A stretch of DNA of 5,481 bases. It comes from Reyranella sp. GTDB taxonomy: Bacteria; Pseudomonadota; Alphaproteobacteria; Reyranellales; Reyranellaceae. Of the stretch, positions 1 through 5,365 are shown piece by piece (positions within the stretch are counted from its first letter, which is position 1; the number at the start of each line of letters is the position of its first letter). Made by a program: the position numbers and the translations under genes. The stretch spans positions 1 through 5,481 of the forward strand of contig JAKFVZ010000137.1 of the NCBI GenBank assembly GCA_021732965.1, written 5' to 3'. Under the pieces are notes generated by a model, which was not told where the DNA came from, searched no databases, and saw only the letters and a program-made list of their open reading frames with translations.

Positions 1-477
1 GGCCGGACGGGGGAGGGCGGCGTGGGCCGCGGCGAGCTTCTCGATACGCTCCATGGCGAAGCCGGGCCACGGCGCCGAGCGCCGGGTCTGGTAGTCGATG
101 TTCATCAACATGAGTTCGTTGGTGGCGGCGAGGTAGCCTTCCTTCGCATGAAACATCATGTGGATGAAGTGCAGGCGCTTGGCATCGTGGTCGAGAATCT
201 GCGTCGTGATGCGCAGCCCGTCGCCTTCCTTGACCTCGCGGTCGTAGGTCACGTGCGCCTCGAGCACGAAGGTCATGCCGATCTTGTCGCGCGTGTATTC
301 GTAGCCGCAGCCGAACTGCTGGCAGAGCGTGTCGGTCGCCTTGTCGAAGGCCACGACGTAGTAGCCCACGTTCATGTGGCCGTTCCAGTCGATCCAGTCG
401 GGCAGCACGGTGGCGGGGTGACGATCGAGCGGCGCCGCGAGGTCGAGATCGATCATGGGGTACGGAGCTAATTTCAT
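1..477 (-). CDS. Acyl-CoA thioesterase, hotdog fold (3' end cut off by window)
   Basis: Reading the minus strand from the ATG at 477-475 gives 159 codons open to the window edge, so the C-terminus is missing. The protein carries the motif DWIDWNGHMNVGYY (residues 27-40) followed by FDKATD, the signature of the 4HBT/thioesterase-like hotdog family; Asp30, Asn32 and His34 lie in the expected active-site turn before the long helix. Such enzymes hydrolyse acyl-CoA thioesters in the cytoplasm, usually as dimers or tetramers. Relatives occur in carnitine/betainyl-CoA catabolism, but no carnitine gene is visible here, so the substrate is unknown. Stand-alone members are about 150-170 residues, so probably only a few residues are lost. 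An in-frame stop lies upstream at 501-499. No good ribosome binding site precedes either Met1 or the alternative Met8 (456-454), so the start is uncertain by seven codons. It is divergent from the SDR gene. Confidence 0.85.
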   Translation of the reverse strand, partial: MKLAPYPMIDLDLAAPLDRHPATVLPDWIDWNGHMNVGYYVVAFDKATDTLCQQFGCGYEYTRDKIGMTFVLEAHVTYDREVKEGDGLRITTQILDHDAKRLHFIHMMFHAKEGYLAATNELMLMNIDYQTRRSAPWPGFAMERIEKLAAAHAALPRPA

Positions 478-545
478 GCGATCGACCGTAGCGAAGAGTC
501 ACCGCGCACCACAAGTTCCGAGCAACAGAGTTGCGAGGAGCGAAC
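478..545. promoter_or_regulatory. Divergent intergenic region, thioesterase / SDR
   Basis: This 68-bp gap separates two genes transcribed away from each other, so it should contain or overlap both promoters. I see no convincing -35/-10 pair on either strand. A short inverted repeat, GCAAC-AGA-GTTGC at 522-534, sits directly against the SDR ribosome binding site (535-540). It could form a hairpin in the leader or be a small operator, but a 5-bp stem is weak evidence. Confidence 0.35.
535..540 (+). promoter_or_regulatory. Ribosome binding site of the SDR gene
   Basis: GAGGAG lies 5 bases before the ATG at 546. It decides the start: the upstream in-frame TTG at 531 overlaps the region just ahead of this site and would be left without its own. 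Confidence 0.8.
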
Positions 546-1289
546 ATGGCTAAGAAGACGAAGGCGGTCGTGCTGGGCGTGGGCGCCGAGCGCGGTCTGG
601 GCGCGGCGGCGAGCCGGCACTTCGCGAAGGAGGGCTATCACGTGCTCGTGGCGGGGCGGACCGGGCCCAAGATCGACAAGGTCGCGCTGGGAATTCGAAA
701 CGCCGGCGGGGCGGCGACGGCGATCGTGGTCGACGGCACGAAGGAGAACGACGTCGTCTCGCTGTTCGACAAGGCGATGGCCGACGATGCCGACGGCGCG
801 CCGGCCGACCTGCTGGTCTTCAACATGGGCAACAACGCCGCCGTCGATTTTCGCGAGATGACCGCGCAGCATTTCGAGGACTCCTGGCGGGTCGGCTGCT
901 TCGCCGGTTTCCTGTTTGGCCGGGAGGCAATGCGCCGCCTGGCGCCGCTGGGTCGCGGCACGGTTATCTTCACCGGCGCCTCGGGTTCGCTGCGCGGCCG
1001 TCCGCGCTTTGCCGCCTTCAACGCGACCAAGGGCGGCCTGCGCCTGATGGTGCAGTCGATGGCGCGCGAGTTCGGGCCTCAGGGCATCCATGTCGCGCAT
1101 GCCATCATCGACGGCGGGATCGAGGGCGAACGTCTCCTCTCGCGCATGCCCGACCGGGTCGAGAAAGCCGGGCCGGACGGGCTGCTGAACATCGACGCGA
1201 TTGCCGACAGTTACTGGCACCTGCACCGCCAGCACCGCAGCGCGTGGACCCACGAGATCGACCTGCGGCCCTACAAGGAGCCGTTCTGA
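546..1289 (+). CDS. Short-chain dehydrogenase/reductase (SDR)-like protein with Phe in place of the catalytic Tyr
   Basis: This 247-residue protein has the length and Rossmann layout of a classical SDR. The dinucleotide-binding glycine motif is Gly13-xxx-Gly17-x-Gly19, though Val12 replaces the usual Thr; VAGRTG (35-40) follows strand 2 and FNMGNN (92-97) stands for the NNAG motif. The catalytic YxxxK reads F158-N-A-T-K162: the Lys is kept but Tyr is Phe. The usual Asn of helix 4 also appears to be missing (Gly117/Cys118), and the Ser is shifted (TGASGS, 143-148). The C-terminal stretch WTHEIDLRPYKEPF (234-247) resembles a recognisable SDR subgroup in which an AAF motif is, from memory, common, so this looks like a subfamily trait and not decay. 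Family knowledge predicts NAD(P)H binding; whether it catalyses oxidoreduction is open. The GAGGAG site 5 bases upstream fixes the start. The substrate is unknown. Confidence 0.88.
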   Translation: MAKKTKAVVLGVGAERGLGAAASRHFAKEGYHVLVAGRTGPKIDKVALGIRNAGGAATAIVVDGTKENDVVSLFDKAMADDADGAPADLLVFNMGNNAAVDFREMTAQHFEDSWRVGCFAGFLFGREAMRRLAPLGRGTVIFTGASGSLRGRPRFAAFNATKGGLRLMVQSMAREFGPQGIHVAHAIIDGGIEGERLLSRMPDRVEKAGPDGLLNIDAIADSYWHLHRQHRSAWTHEIDLRPYKEPF

Positions 1290-1292
1290 GAG

Positions 1293-2012
1293 TCAGGGAA
1301 TCGCGAGCAGTTCCGTCGTCACGAGATCGGGCGCGGAGATGATGCAGTTGTGGCCGGCCTCGATCGAGCGGTAGCGGACATGCGGCATGGCCTGGACCTT
1401 CTCGTGCATGCCGGCCGACACCGGATAGCGCGGCCTGGTGCAGGCGATGTAGGTCATGGGACGGCCATTGCCCGCCGGAGAGTGCAGCTTGATCGGCTTG
1501 GTGTAGCAGGCCACCGGATGCGGCGTGAGATGGCGGTGCGTCCAGGCAGCCAGCACGGGATCGTCGATGATCAGGCTTCCGACCGGCGCGAAGGGCAGTA
1601 CTTCGGTGTCGTTCACCACCTTCATCAGCTTCTTCCGCTTGGCCACGATCTCGGGCGGGATGCGGCCGAAGATCGACTGGCCGTCGGTCGCGATGCCGCC
1701 GTCGATGATGACGAGATGGCCGATCCGCTCGGGGATGCGATCGGTGACGAGCGTGGCGATCAGGCTGCCGAAACTGTGACCGACGAGCACGATGTCGAGC
1801 AGGCCCTCCTTTTCCAGCGCGGCGATCGTGTCGGCCAGGAAGACGTCGTTGTCGAGCTCGGGCGAGAGTTCCGCCGCGCGCTCGCCGACGCCGCGAAAGG
1901 GCAAGGCGCGGGCATCGTGGCCGGCGGCGCGTAGCCTTTCGACGACGAACTGGAATGACCACGCGCCCATCCAGGCGCCGGGAAGACAGACATAAGTGCG
2001 GGGCTTGGTCAT
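1293..2012 (-). CDS. Alpha/beta hydrolase (esterase-like)
   Basis: This is a 239-residue single-domain alpha/beta hydrolase, a normal length for the family, and it has no signal peptide, so it is probably cytoplasmic. The N-terminal YVCLPGAWMGAW (7-18) gives strand 3 and the oxyanion-hole loop, GHSFGS (78-83) is the nucleophile elbow with Ser80, and EAGHN (218-222) supplies catalytic His221. The acid is less clear: the loop after strand 7 (ACTRPRYP, 190-197) has no Asp, while VIIDGG (101-106) offers Asp104 after strand 6. The overall pattern recalls the plant methylesterase/SABP2 and pyrethroid-hydrolase type, which cleave small esters, but no substrate can be named. The start ATG abuts the ankyrin gene's TGA with no spacing, and the nearest GGAGG (2030-2034) is 17 bases away, so translational coupling is likely. 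It ends 3 bp from the convergent SDR stop. Confidence 0.9.
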   Translation of the reverse strand: MTKPRTYVCLPGAWMGAWSFQFVVERLRAAGHDARALPFRGVGERAAELSPELDNDVFLADTIAALEKEGLLDIVLVGHSFGSLIATLVTDRIPERIGHLVIIDGGIATDGQSIFGRIPPEIVAKRKKLMKVVNDTEVLPFAPVGSLIIDDPVLAAWTHRHLTPHPVACYTKPIKLHSPAGNGRPMTYIACTRPRYPVSAGMHEKVQAMPHVRYRSIEAGHNCIISAPDLVTTELLAIP

Positions 2013-2591
2013 TCAGCGCGCGCCGGCGGCCTCCAGGATCGAGGCAATCTCGCGCTGGCCGCGCTGGCGCGCATGACCGAGCGGCGTGACGCCCTGCTTG
2101 TCGGGTAGATTGACGTCGGCGCCGCGTGCAAGCAGCAGGCGCGTGATCTCGACATAGGGCGCGCTGCCGTCGCCCAGGATCACGACCTCCAGCAGGGCGG
2201 TCCAGCCGAGCCGGTTCACATGATTGACGTCGATGGCGGTCTTCAGCAGTTCGCGCACCGTCTCGACATGGCCGTGATGGCAGGCCGGGATCAGCGCCGT
2301 GCCGCCGTAGCGATTGGTGCTCCTGAGGTCGGCTCCGGCCTGCAGGGTGAGCTTCAGGATTTCCAGCCGTCCCCGGGCGCCAGCGAGCAGGAAGGCGCTG
2401 TCGCGATTGTCGTCCTGGGCGTTGACGTTCGTGCCGGCGGCGATCAGGCGTCGCGCAGTCTCGACGTCGTTGCGCTGCGTGGCCTCGATCAGGGCGCGCT
2501 CGTCGGCGGTGAGGGTCTGGGCTGTCACGGGGCCGCTCCATAGCAGAGCGAGCAGGGTGAGGGCGAGGCGCAGCATTTCTCGGGCTTTCAT
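2013..2591 (-). CDS. Exported ankyrin-repeat protein
   Basis: From the ATG at 2591 this encodes 192 residues. Residues 1-24 form a signal peptide: a short charged start (MKAREMLR), a hydrophobic core (LALTLLALLW) and a probable signal peptidase I site after VTA at 22-24, so the mature protein should be periplasmic. The rest is about five ankyrin repeats (roughly 29-60, 61-93, 94-126, 127-164, 165-191), with recognisable features such as LLLARGADVN, GGTALIPACHHGHVETV and QGVTPLGHA. Repeat 4 carries a few extra residues around ILGDGSAPYVEI (138-149). Ankyrin stacks bind protein partners; none is identified. Met6 (2576) is an equally possible start, since it leaves the signal peptide intact; neither ATG has a strong ribosome binding site. 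The frame stays open further upstream, but that part lies antisense to the reductase gene and would bury the signal peptide. It is the first gene of a two-gene unit with the hydrolase. Confidence 0.85.
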   Translation of the reverse strand: MKAREMLRLALTLLALLWSGPVTAQTLTADERALIEATQRNDVETARRLIAAGTNVNAQDDNRDSAFLLAGARGRLEILKLTLQAGADLRSTNRYGGTALIPACHHGHVETVRELLKTAIDVNHVNRLGWTALLEVVILGDGSAPYVEITRLLLARGADVNLPDKQGVTPLGHARQRGQREIASILEAAGAR

Positions 2592-2628
2592 CGGCGTGCT
2601 AGCGTGCCGCAAACAAGCGGAGGATGCC
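2592..2628. promoter_or_regulatory. Short divergent gap, ankyrin gene / CurA-type reductase
   Basis: Only 37 bp separate the two divergent start codons, so at least one promoter must lie inside the opposite gene's 5' end. A GCGTGC repeat (2595-2599 region and 2603-2607 region) flanks the small palindrome GCTAGC at 2598-2603. No clear -35/-10 pair is visible. Confidence 0.3.
2619..2623 (+). promoter_or_regulatory. Ribosome binding site of the CurA-type reductase
   Basis: GGAGG sits 5 bases before the ATG at 2629. It fixes this start against a longer in-frame opening that reaches back through the antisense strand of the ankyrin gene. Confidence 0.85.
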
Positions 2629-3651
2629 ATGGCCACCAATCGTCGCGTGCTGCTGAAGTCGCGCCCGCAGGGCGAACCGACCCTCGCAAATTTCGATATC
2701 GTCGACCAGCCGATCCCCGAGCCCAAGGACGGCGAATATCTCTCGCGCACGATCTGGATGTCGCTCGATCCCTACATGCGCGGCCGCATGGCGGAGGCCA
2801 AGGGCTACGCCTCCAACGTCAATCTCGGCGACGCGATGGTGGGCGGCACGGTCGGTCAGGTCGTGAAGTCGAAGAACCCGCGCTTCAAGGAAGGCGACTA
2901 CGTCGTCGAATATGCCGGCTGGCAGAGCTACGCCGTCTCGACCGGCGACATGTCGATGAAGCTCGATCCCGACGCCGCGCCGCTGTCGACCGCGCTCTCG
3001 GTGCTGGGCATGCCCGGCATGACGGCCTGGTGGGGCCTGATGGAGATCGGCAAGCCCAAGGCCGGCGAGACAGTCGTCGTGTCCGCCGCCTCGGGCGCCG
3101 TCGGCTCGGTGGTCGGACAACTCGCGAAGCTGAAGGGCTGCCGCGCGGTCGGCATCGCCGGCGGCAAGGACAAATGCGACTACGTCGTGAACGAGCTGGG
3201 CTTCGACGCCTGCGTCGACTATCGCGCGGCCGGGGGCAACCTGTTCAAGGAGCTGCGCGCCGCGGCGCCCAAGGGCATCGACATCTACTTCGAGAATGTC
3301 GGCGGCGCGGTGCAGGCCGCCGTCGTACCCCAGCTCAACGACTTCGCGCGGGTGCCGCTGTGCGGGCTGATCGCGCACTACAACGAGATGCAGATGAGCC
3401 CCGGCCCCGACTGGCGCCTGCTGCTGATCAAGCGCGCCACCGTGACGGGCTTCATCGTGTCGGATCACTTCGGTCAGATGGCCGACTTCTGGAAGGAAGT
3501 GCCGGCGGCGGTGAAGGCCGGCAAGATCAAGTATCGCGAGGACATTGTGAAGGGCATCGAGAACGCACCCGAAGCCTTCATCGGCCTGCTGAAAGGCCGG
3601 AACTTCGGCAAGCTGCTGGTGCAGGTCGCCGACGATCCGACCCGCAAGTAG
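2629..3651 (+). CDS. curA: NADP-dependent medium-chain reductase, CurA / leukotriene-B4-dehydrogenase type
   Basis: This 340-residue protein is close in length and motif order to E. coli CurA (YncB), the NADPH-dependent curcumin/dihydrocurcumin reductase. Matches include SLDPYMRGRM (45-54), MVGGTV (70-75), VLGMPGMTA (125-133), the Rossmann motif SAASGAVGS (152-160), AKLKGCRAVGIAGG (166-179), GIDIYFENVGG (216-226) and the C-terminal FIGLLKGRNFGK (317-328). It lacks the cysteine ligand set of zinc-dependent alcohol dehydrogenases, as expected for this zinc-free branch. Lys182 just after the GIAGG turn is the likely contact for the NADPH 2'-phosphate, by analogy with leukotriene-B4 dehydrogenase. 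The expected reaction is reduction of the double bond in alpha,beta-unsaturated ketones or aldehydes, in the cytoplasm; the natural substrate is unknown. The start has a good GGAGG. It is monocistronic as far as visible and is followed by a long palindrome. Confidence 0.93.
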   Translation: MATNRRVLLKSRPQGEPTLANFDIVDQPIPEPKDGEYLSRTIWMSLDPYMRGRMAEAKGYASNVNLGDAMVGGTVGQVVKSKNPRFKEGDYVVEYAGWQSYAVSTGDMSMKLDPDAAPLSTALSVLGMPGMTAWWGLMEIGKPKAGETVVVSAASGAVGSVVGQLAKLKGCRAVGIAGGKDKCDYVVNELGFDACVDYRAAGGNLFKELRAAAPKGIDIYFENVGGAVQAAVVPQLNDFARVPLCGLIAHYNEMQMSPGPDWRLLLIKRATVTGFIVSDHFGQMADFWKEVPAAVKAGKIKYREDIVKGIENAPEAFIGLLKGRNFGKLLVQVADDPTRK

Positions 3652-3681
3652 TCGCTAAACTCACCTTAAGCTAACCCACTT

Positions 3682-3793
3682 ACCTCATCCTGAGGAGGCC
3701 GCGCAGCGGCCGTCTCGAAGGATGGGCAATGGACGAAGTGCTCGTGCCCACCCTTCGAGACGCGCTCCTGCGGAGCGCTCCTCAGGGTGAGGT
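3682..3793. repeat. Long imperfect palindrome with a hairpin in each arm (REP/dispersed-repeat-like; possible bidirectional terminator)
   Basis: The left arm (3682-3728) pairs with the right arm (3745-3793) around a 16-nt loop (3729-3744). Outer segments 3682-3697/3778-3793 and 3711-3728/3745-3762 total 34 positions: 32 Watson-Crick pairs, one G-T pair (3688/3787) and one A-C mismatch (3722/3751). Between the two segments each arm has its own hairpin: GGCCGC-GCA-GCGGCC at 3697-3711 and CGCTCC-TGC-GGAGCG at 3763-3777. These two hairpins do not match each other in sequence, yet both are fully paired, so the fold seems to be what is kept. The fold would be a four-armed or cross-shaped stem. It lies between converging genes, where it could stop transcription from both sides, but no T-run follows either end. 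The outer arms (CCTCATCCTGAGGAG, CGTCTCGAAGG) resemble repeats I recall from several alphaproteobacterial genomes. Confidence 0.85.
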
Positions 3794-3835
3794 CGTTGTT
3801 GGGAAAAGCTGTGAGATTTTATCGAGCAGATAACT

Positions 3836-4420
3836 CTAAGCGGCGGGACGGTTCTTCAGCGCGAGGCCCATCGTCACCCAGCCCGACCCGATGAAGATCA
3901 GGTCGATGCCGAGGAAGATACCCAGCACGAAGAAGCTGGAGGCCGGCCACTGGGCGATGATCATCACGCCCAGCAGCAGGGTGACGAGGCCCGAGACGAC
4001 GACCCAGCCCCACGGCTTGCCCGCGGCCTTCATGCTGAAGGCGAGGAAGATGCGCAGCACGCCGCCCGCCACGAGGGCGGCGCCCAGCAGCAGGGTGAGG
4101 ATGGTGGCGGCGGCGAAAGGATTCATGATGGCGATGAAACCGGCGCCGACATAGAGCAGGCCGAGCAGCATCCAGACCGCGAACTTGCCCCAGCCCTTGA
4201 CGCTGAAGGCGGCCACGATCTCGGCGACACCGCCCATGATCATCATGATGCCGATGATCATCACGGCCGATGCCGTGGCCGCGACCGCGCTGCCCACCGC
4301 GATGAAGCCGGCGATCAGGAACACGACGCCCAGCGCCACGATCCATCCCCACTTGGCGCGCAGGACCTTCAGTCCCTCCGCAAGATTCGGGGGCAGGGAG
4401 CCGTTGGTGGACAGGGTCAT
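3836..4420 (-). CDS. HdeD-family (DUF308) six-helix membrane protein
   Basis: This 194-residue protein is almost entirely hydrophobic, with six predicted membrane segments at about 25-47, 51-73, 79-99, 103-127, 137-157 and 161-187. They form three helix hairpins that read as a threefold repeat, with short basic links such as SVKGWGKF (73-80) and SMKAAGKPWG (129-138). Length and layout match E. coli HdeD (about 190 residues), an inner-membrane protein linked to acid resistance at high cell density; the biochemical activity of the family is not established. The hydrophilic N-terminus (MTLSTNGSLPPNLAEGLKV) and the start at 4420 are supported by AAGGAG six bases upstream (4432-4427). The frame stays open further upstream, but that part is antisense to the NUDIX gene and is not counted. 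It is divergent from the NUDIX gene and convergent with the reductase across the palindrome. Confidence 0.9.
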   Translation of the reverse strand: MTLSTNGSLPPNLAEGLKVLRAKWGWIVALGVVFLIAGFIAVGSAVAATASAVMIIGIMMIMGGVAEIVAAFSVKGWGKFAVWMLLGLLYVGAGFIAIMNPFAAATILTLLLGAALVAGGVLRIFLAFSMKAAGKPWGWVVVSGLVTLLLGVMIIAQWPASSFFVLGIFLGIDLIFIGSGWVTMGLALKNRPAA

Positions 4421-4426
4421 GGCTTG

Positions 4427-4432
4427 CTCCTT
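4427..4432 (-). promoter_or_regulatory. Ribosome binding site of the HdeD-like gene
   Basis: On the minus strand AAGGAG lies 6 bases before the ATG at 4420-4418. This selects the short HdeD-length protein over the much longer open frame upstream. Confidence 0.8.
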
Positions 4433-4453
4433 CAGAGCGGAATGGACGCTGTC

Positions 4454-4482
4454 AGGATACACCCGCCCATTGGCACTGTCGC
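4454..4482 (-). promoter_or_regulatory. Candidate sigma-70-type promoter of the HdeD-like gene
   Basis: On the minus strand GCGACA (4482-4477) and TATCCT (4459-4454) are separated by exactly 17 bases. Each matches 4 of 6 bases of the TTGACA and TATAAT consensus. Transcription would begin near 4447, leaving a leader of about 27 bases that contains the AAGGAG site. The 105-bp gap (4421-4525) is also the only room for the divergent NUDIX promoter, for which I see no clear pair. Confidence 0.35.
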
Positions 4483-4517
4483 CGCTTGTATGGGACACTT
4501 CGCCGTCACAGAAATGC

Positions 4518-4523
4518 AGGAAG
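4518..4523 (+). promoter_or_regulatory. Weak ribosome binding site deciding the NUDIX start
   Basis: AGGAAG precedes the ATG at 4526, with the AGGA core 4 bases from it. It lies within the alternative longer reading from ATG 4514, and therefore favours the shorter protein. Confidence 0.5.
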
Positions 4524-4525
4524 AC

Positions 4526-5365
4526 ATGAACGAACCGAAGAAAGAGGCGCCGCCGCCGCGTCCCGCCACCACCGTGCTGCTGCTGCGGCCGTCCCAACCG
4601 GGTGATGCTGCCTCGCCGCTCGAAGTGTTCATGGTCGTGCGCCATCACCAGATCGATTCCTTCTCTGGCGCGCTCGTCTTTCCCGGTGGCAAGCTGGAGG
4701 ACGCCGACGGGGCCGCGTCGTTGCGTGCCCGCTGTGGCGGTGCCGACGCGATCGACGATGCGGAACTCAAGTTCCGCGTCGCCGGCGTGCGCGAGGCCTT
4801 CGAGGAATGCGGCGTGCTGCTGGCGCGCAAGCGCGGCCAGCGGGCGCTGATCGCCGCCGCCGACCTCAAGGGGATCGAGGAGCGCTGGCGCGCCAAGCTC
4901 GCCAAGGACGAGGCGAGCATCGTCGACATGGTGGAGGCCGAGGATCTCGAGATCGCGACCGACCTGATGACGCCCTACGCGCACTGGATCACGCCGACCT
5001 TTGTCCCGAAGCGCTTCGACACATGGTTCTTCCTGGCGGAGGCGCCCGAGGATCAGGTGGCGCTGCACGATGGCTCCGAATCGACGGACTCGGTCTGGAT
5101 CGGGCCGCAGGAGGCGATCGACGAGGCGACGGCGGGCAAGCGCACGCTCGTCCATGCCACGACCAAGAACCTGGAACTGCTGGCGGAGGGAAAGACGGTT
5201 GCCGGCGCGATCGCCGCGGCGAAGGTGCGCAAGATCGTGACCGTCCAGCCCTGGGTCGAAGCGAGGGACGGCAAGAAGTTCCTGCATATTCCCGAAGGGG
5301 CGGGCTATCGCAATCTCATCCGCGAAATGCCGCCGTCCGGCGGAGTTCCGCAGACCGGAAGATAA
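4526..5365 (+). CDS. NUDIX hydrolase, NUDT19/CoA-diphosphatase-like, with split Nudix box
   Basis: This 279-residue protein starts with a Pro-rich leader (residues 1-14), then TTVLLLRP (15-22) and the Nudix fold. The Nudix box is split: FPGGKLED (52-59) carries the first half and REAFEECGVLL (89-99) the second, with metal-binding Glu93/Glu94. The halves are about 30 residues apart instead of the usual dozen or so. SFSGALVFPGG before the box and the tail VLLARKRG after it resemble mammalian NUDT19 and bacterial relatives, which cleave CoA or acyl-CoA to 3',5'-ADP and 4'-phosphopantetheine derivatives. The region TPTFVPKRFDTWFFLA (156-171) also fits that group. Substrate assignment to CoA is inferred from the family. 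The start at 4526 is preceded by AGGA four bases away; ATG 4514 in the same frame has no such site. It ends in TAA, and a GC hairpin lies 33 bases downstream. Confidence 0.88.
   Translation: MNEPKKEAPPPRPATTVLLLRPSQPGDAASPLEVFMVVRHHQIDSFSGALVFPGGKLEDADGAASLRARCGGADAIDDAELKFRVAGVREAFEECGVLLARKRGQRALIAAADLKGIEERWRAKLAKDEASIVDMVEAEDLEIATDLMTPYAHWITPTFVPKRFDTWFFLAEAPEDQVALHDGSESTDSVWIGPQEAIDEATAGKRTLVHATTKNLELLAEGKTVAGAIAAAKVRKIVTVQPWVEARDGKKFLHIPEGAGYRNLIREMPPSGGVPQTGR

Noticed and set aside
22..471. A 149-codon plus-strand open frame across the thioesterase.
   Set aside because: The minus strand encodes a clear hotdog thioesterase; the plus reading shows no family motif.
474..1253. A 259-codon minus-strand open frame opposite the SDR gene.
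   Set aside because: It is a shadow frame: composition is off-frame-like and the SDR on the plus strand has a good ribosome binding site and Rossmann motifs.
1105..2541. A 478-codon open frame on the minus strand across the hydrolase and ankyrin genes.
   Set aside because: Its translation is Arg/Pro/Ala-rich low-complexity sequence typical of an off-frame reading of GC-rich DNA, and the true frames there show clear family motifs.
2314..2628. Upstream extension of the CurA-type reductase frame.
   Set aside because: It is antisense to the ankyrin gene, and the GGAGG at 2619-2623 plus alignment with the known CurA N-terminus places the start at 2629.
2604..3674. A second long plus-strand frame overlapping the reductase.
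   Set aside because: Its product is dominated by Arg, Gly and Ala with no motifs; the other frame matches CurA along its whole length.
4421..5287. Upstream extension of the HdeD-like frame by about 290 codons.
   Set aside because: It is antisense to the NUDIX gene, has no recognisable domain, and the HdeD-length start has its own AAGGAG site.
5330..5343. Hairpin CCGCCG-TC-CGGCGG near the end of the NUDIX gene.
   Set aside because: It lies inside the coding sequence, has a 2-base loop and is expected by chance in GC-rich DNA.
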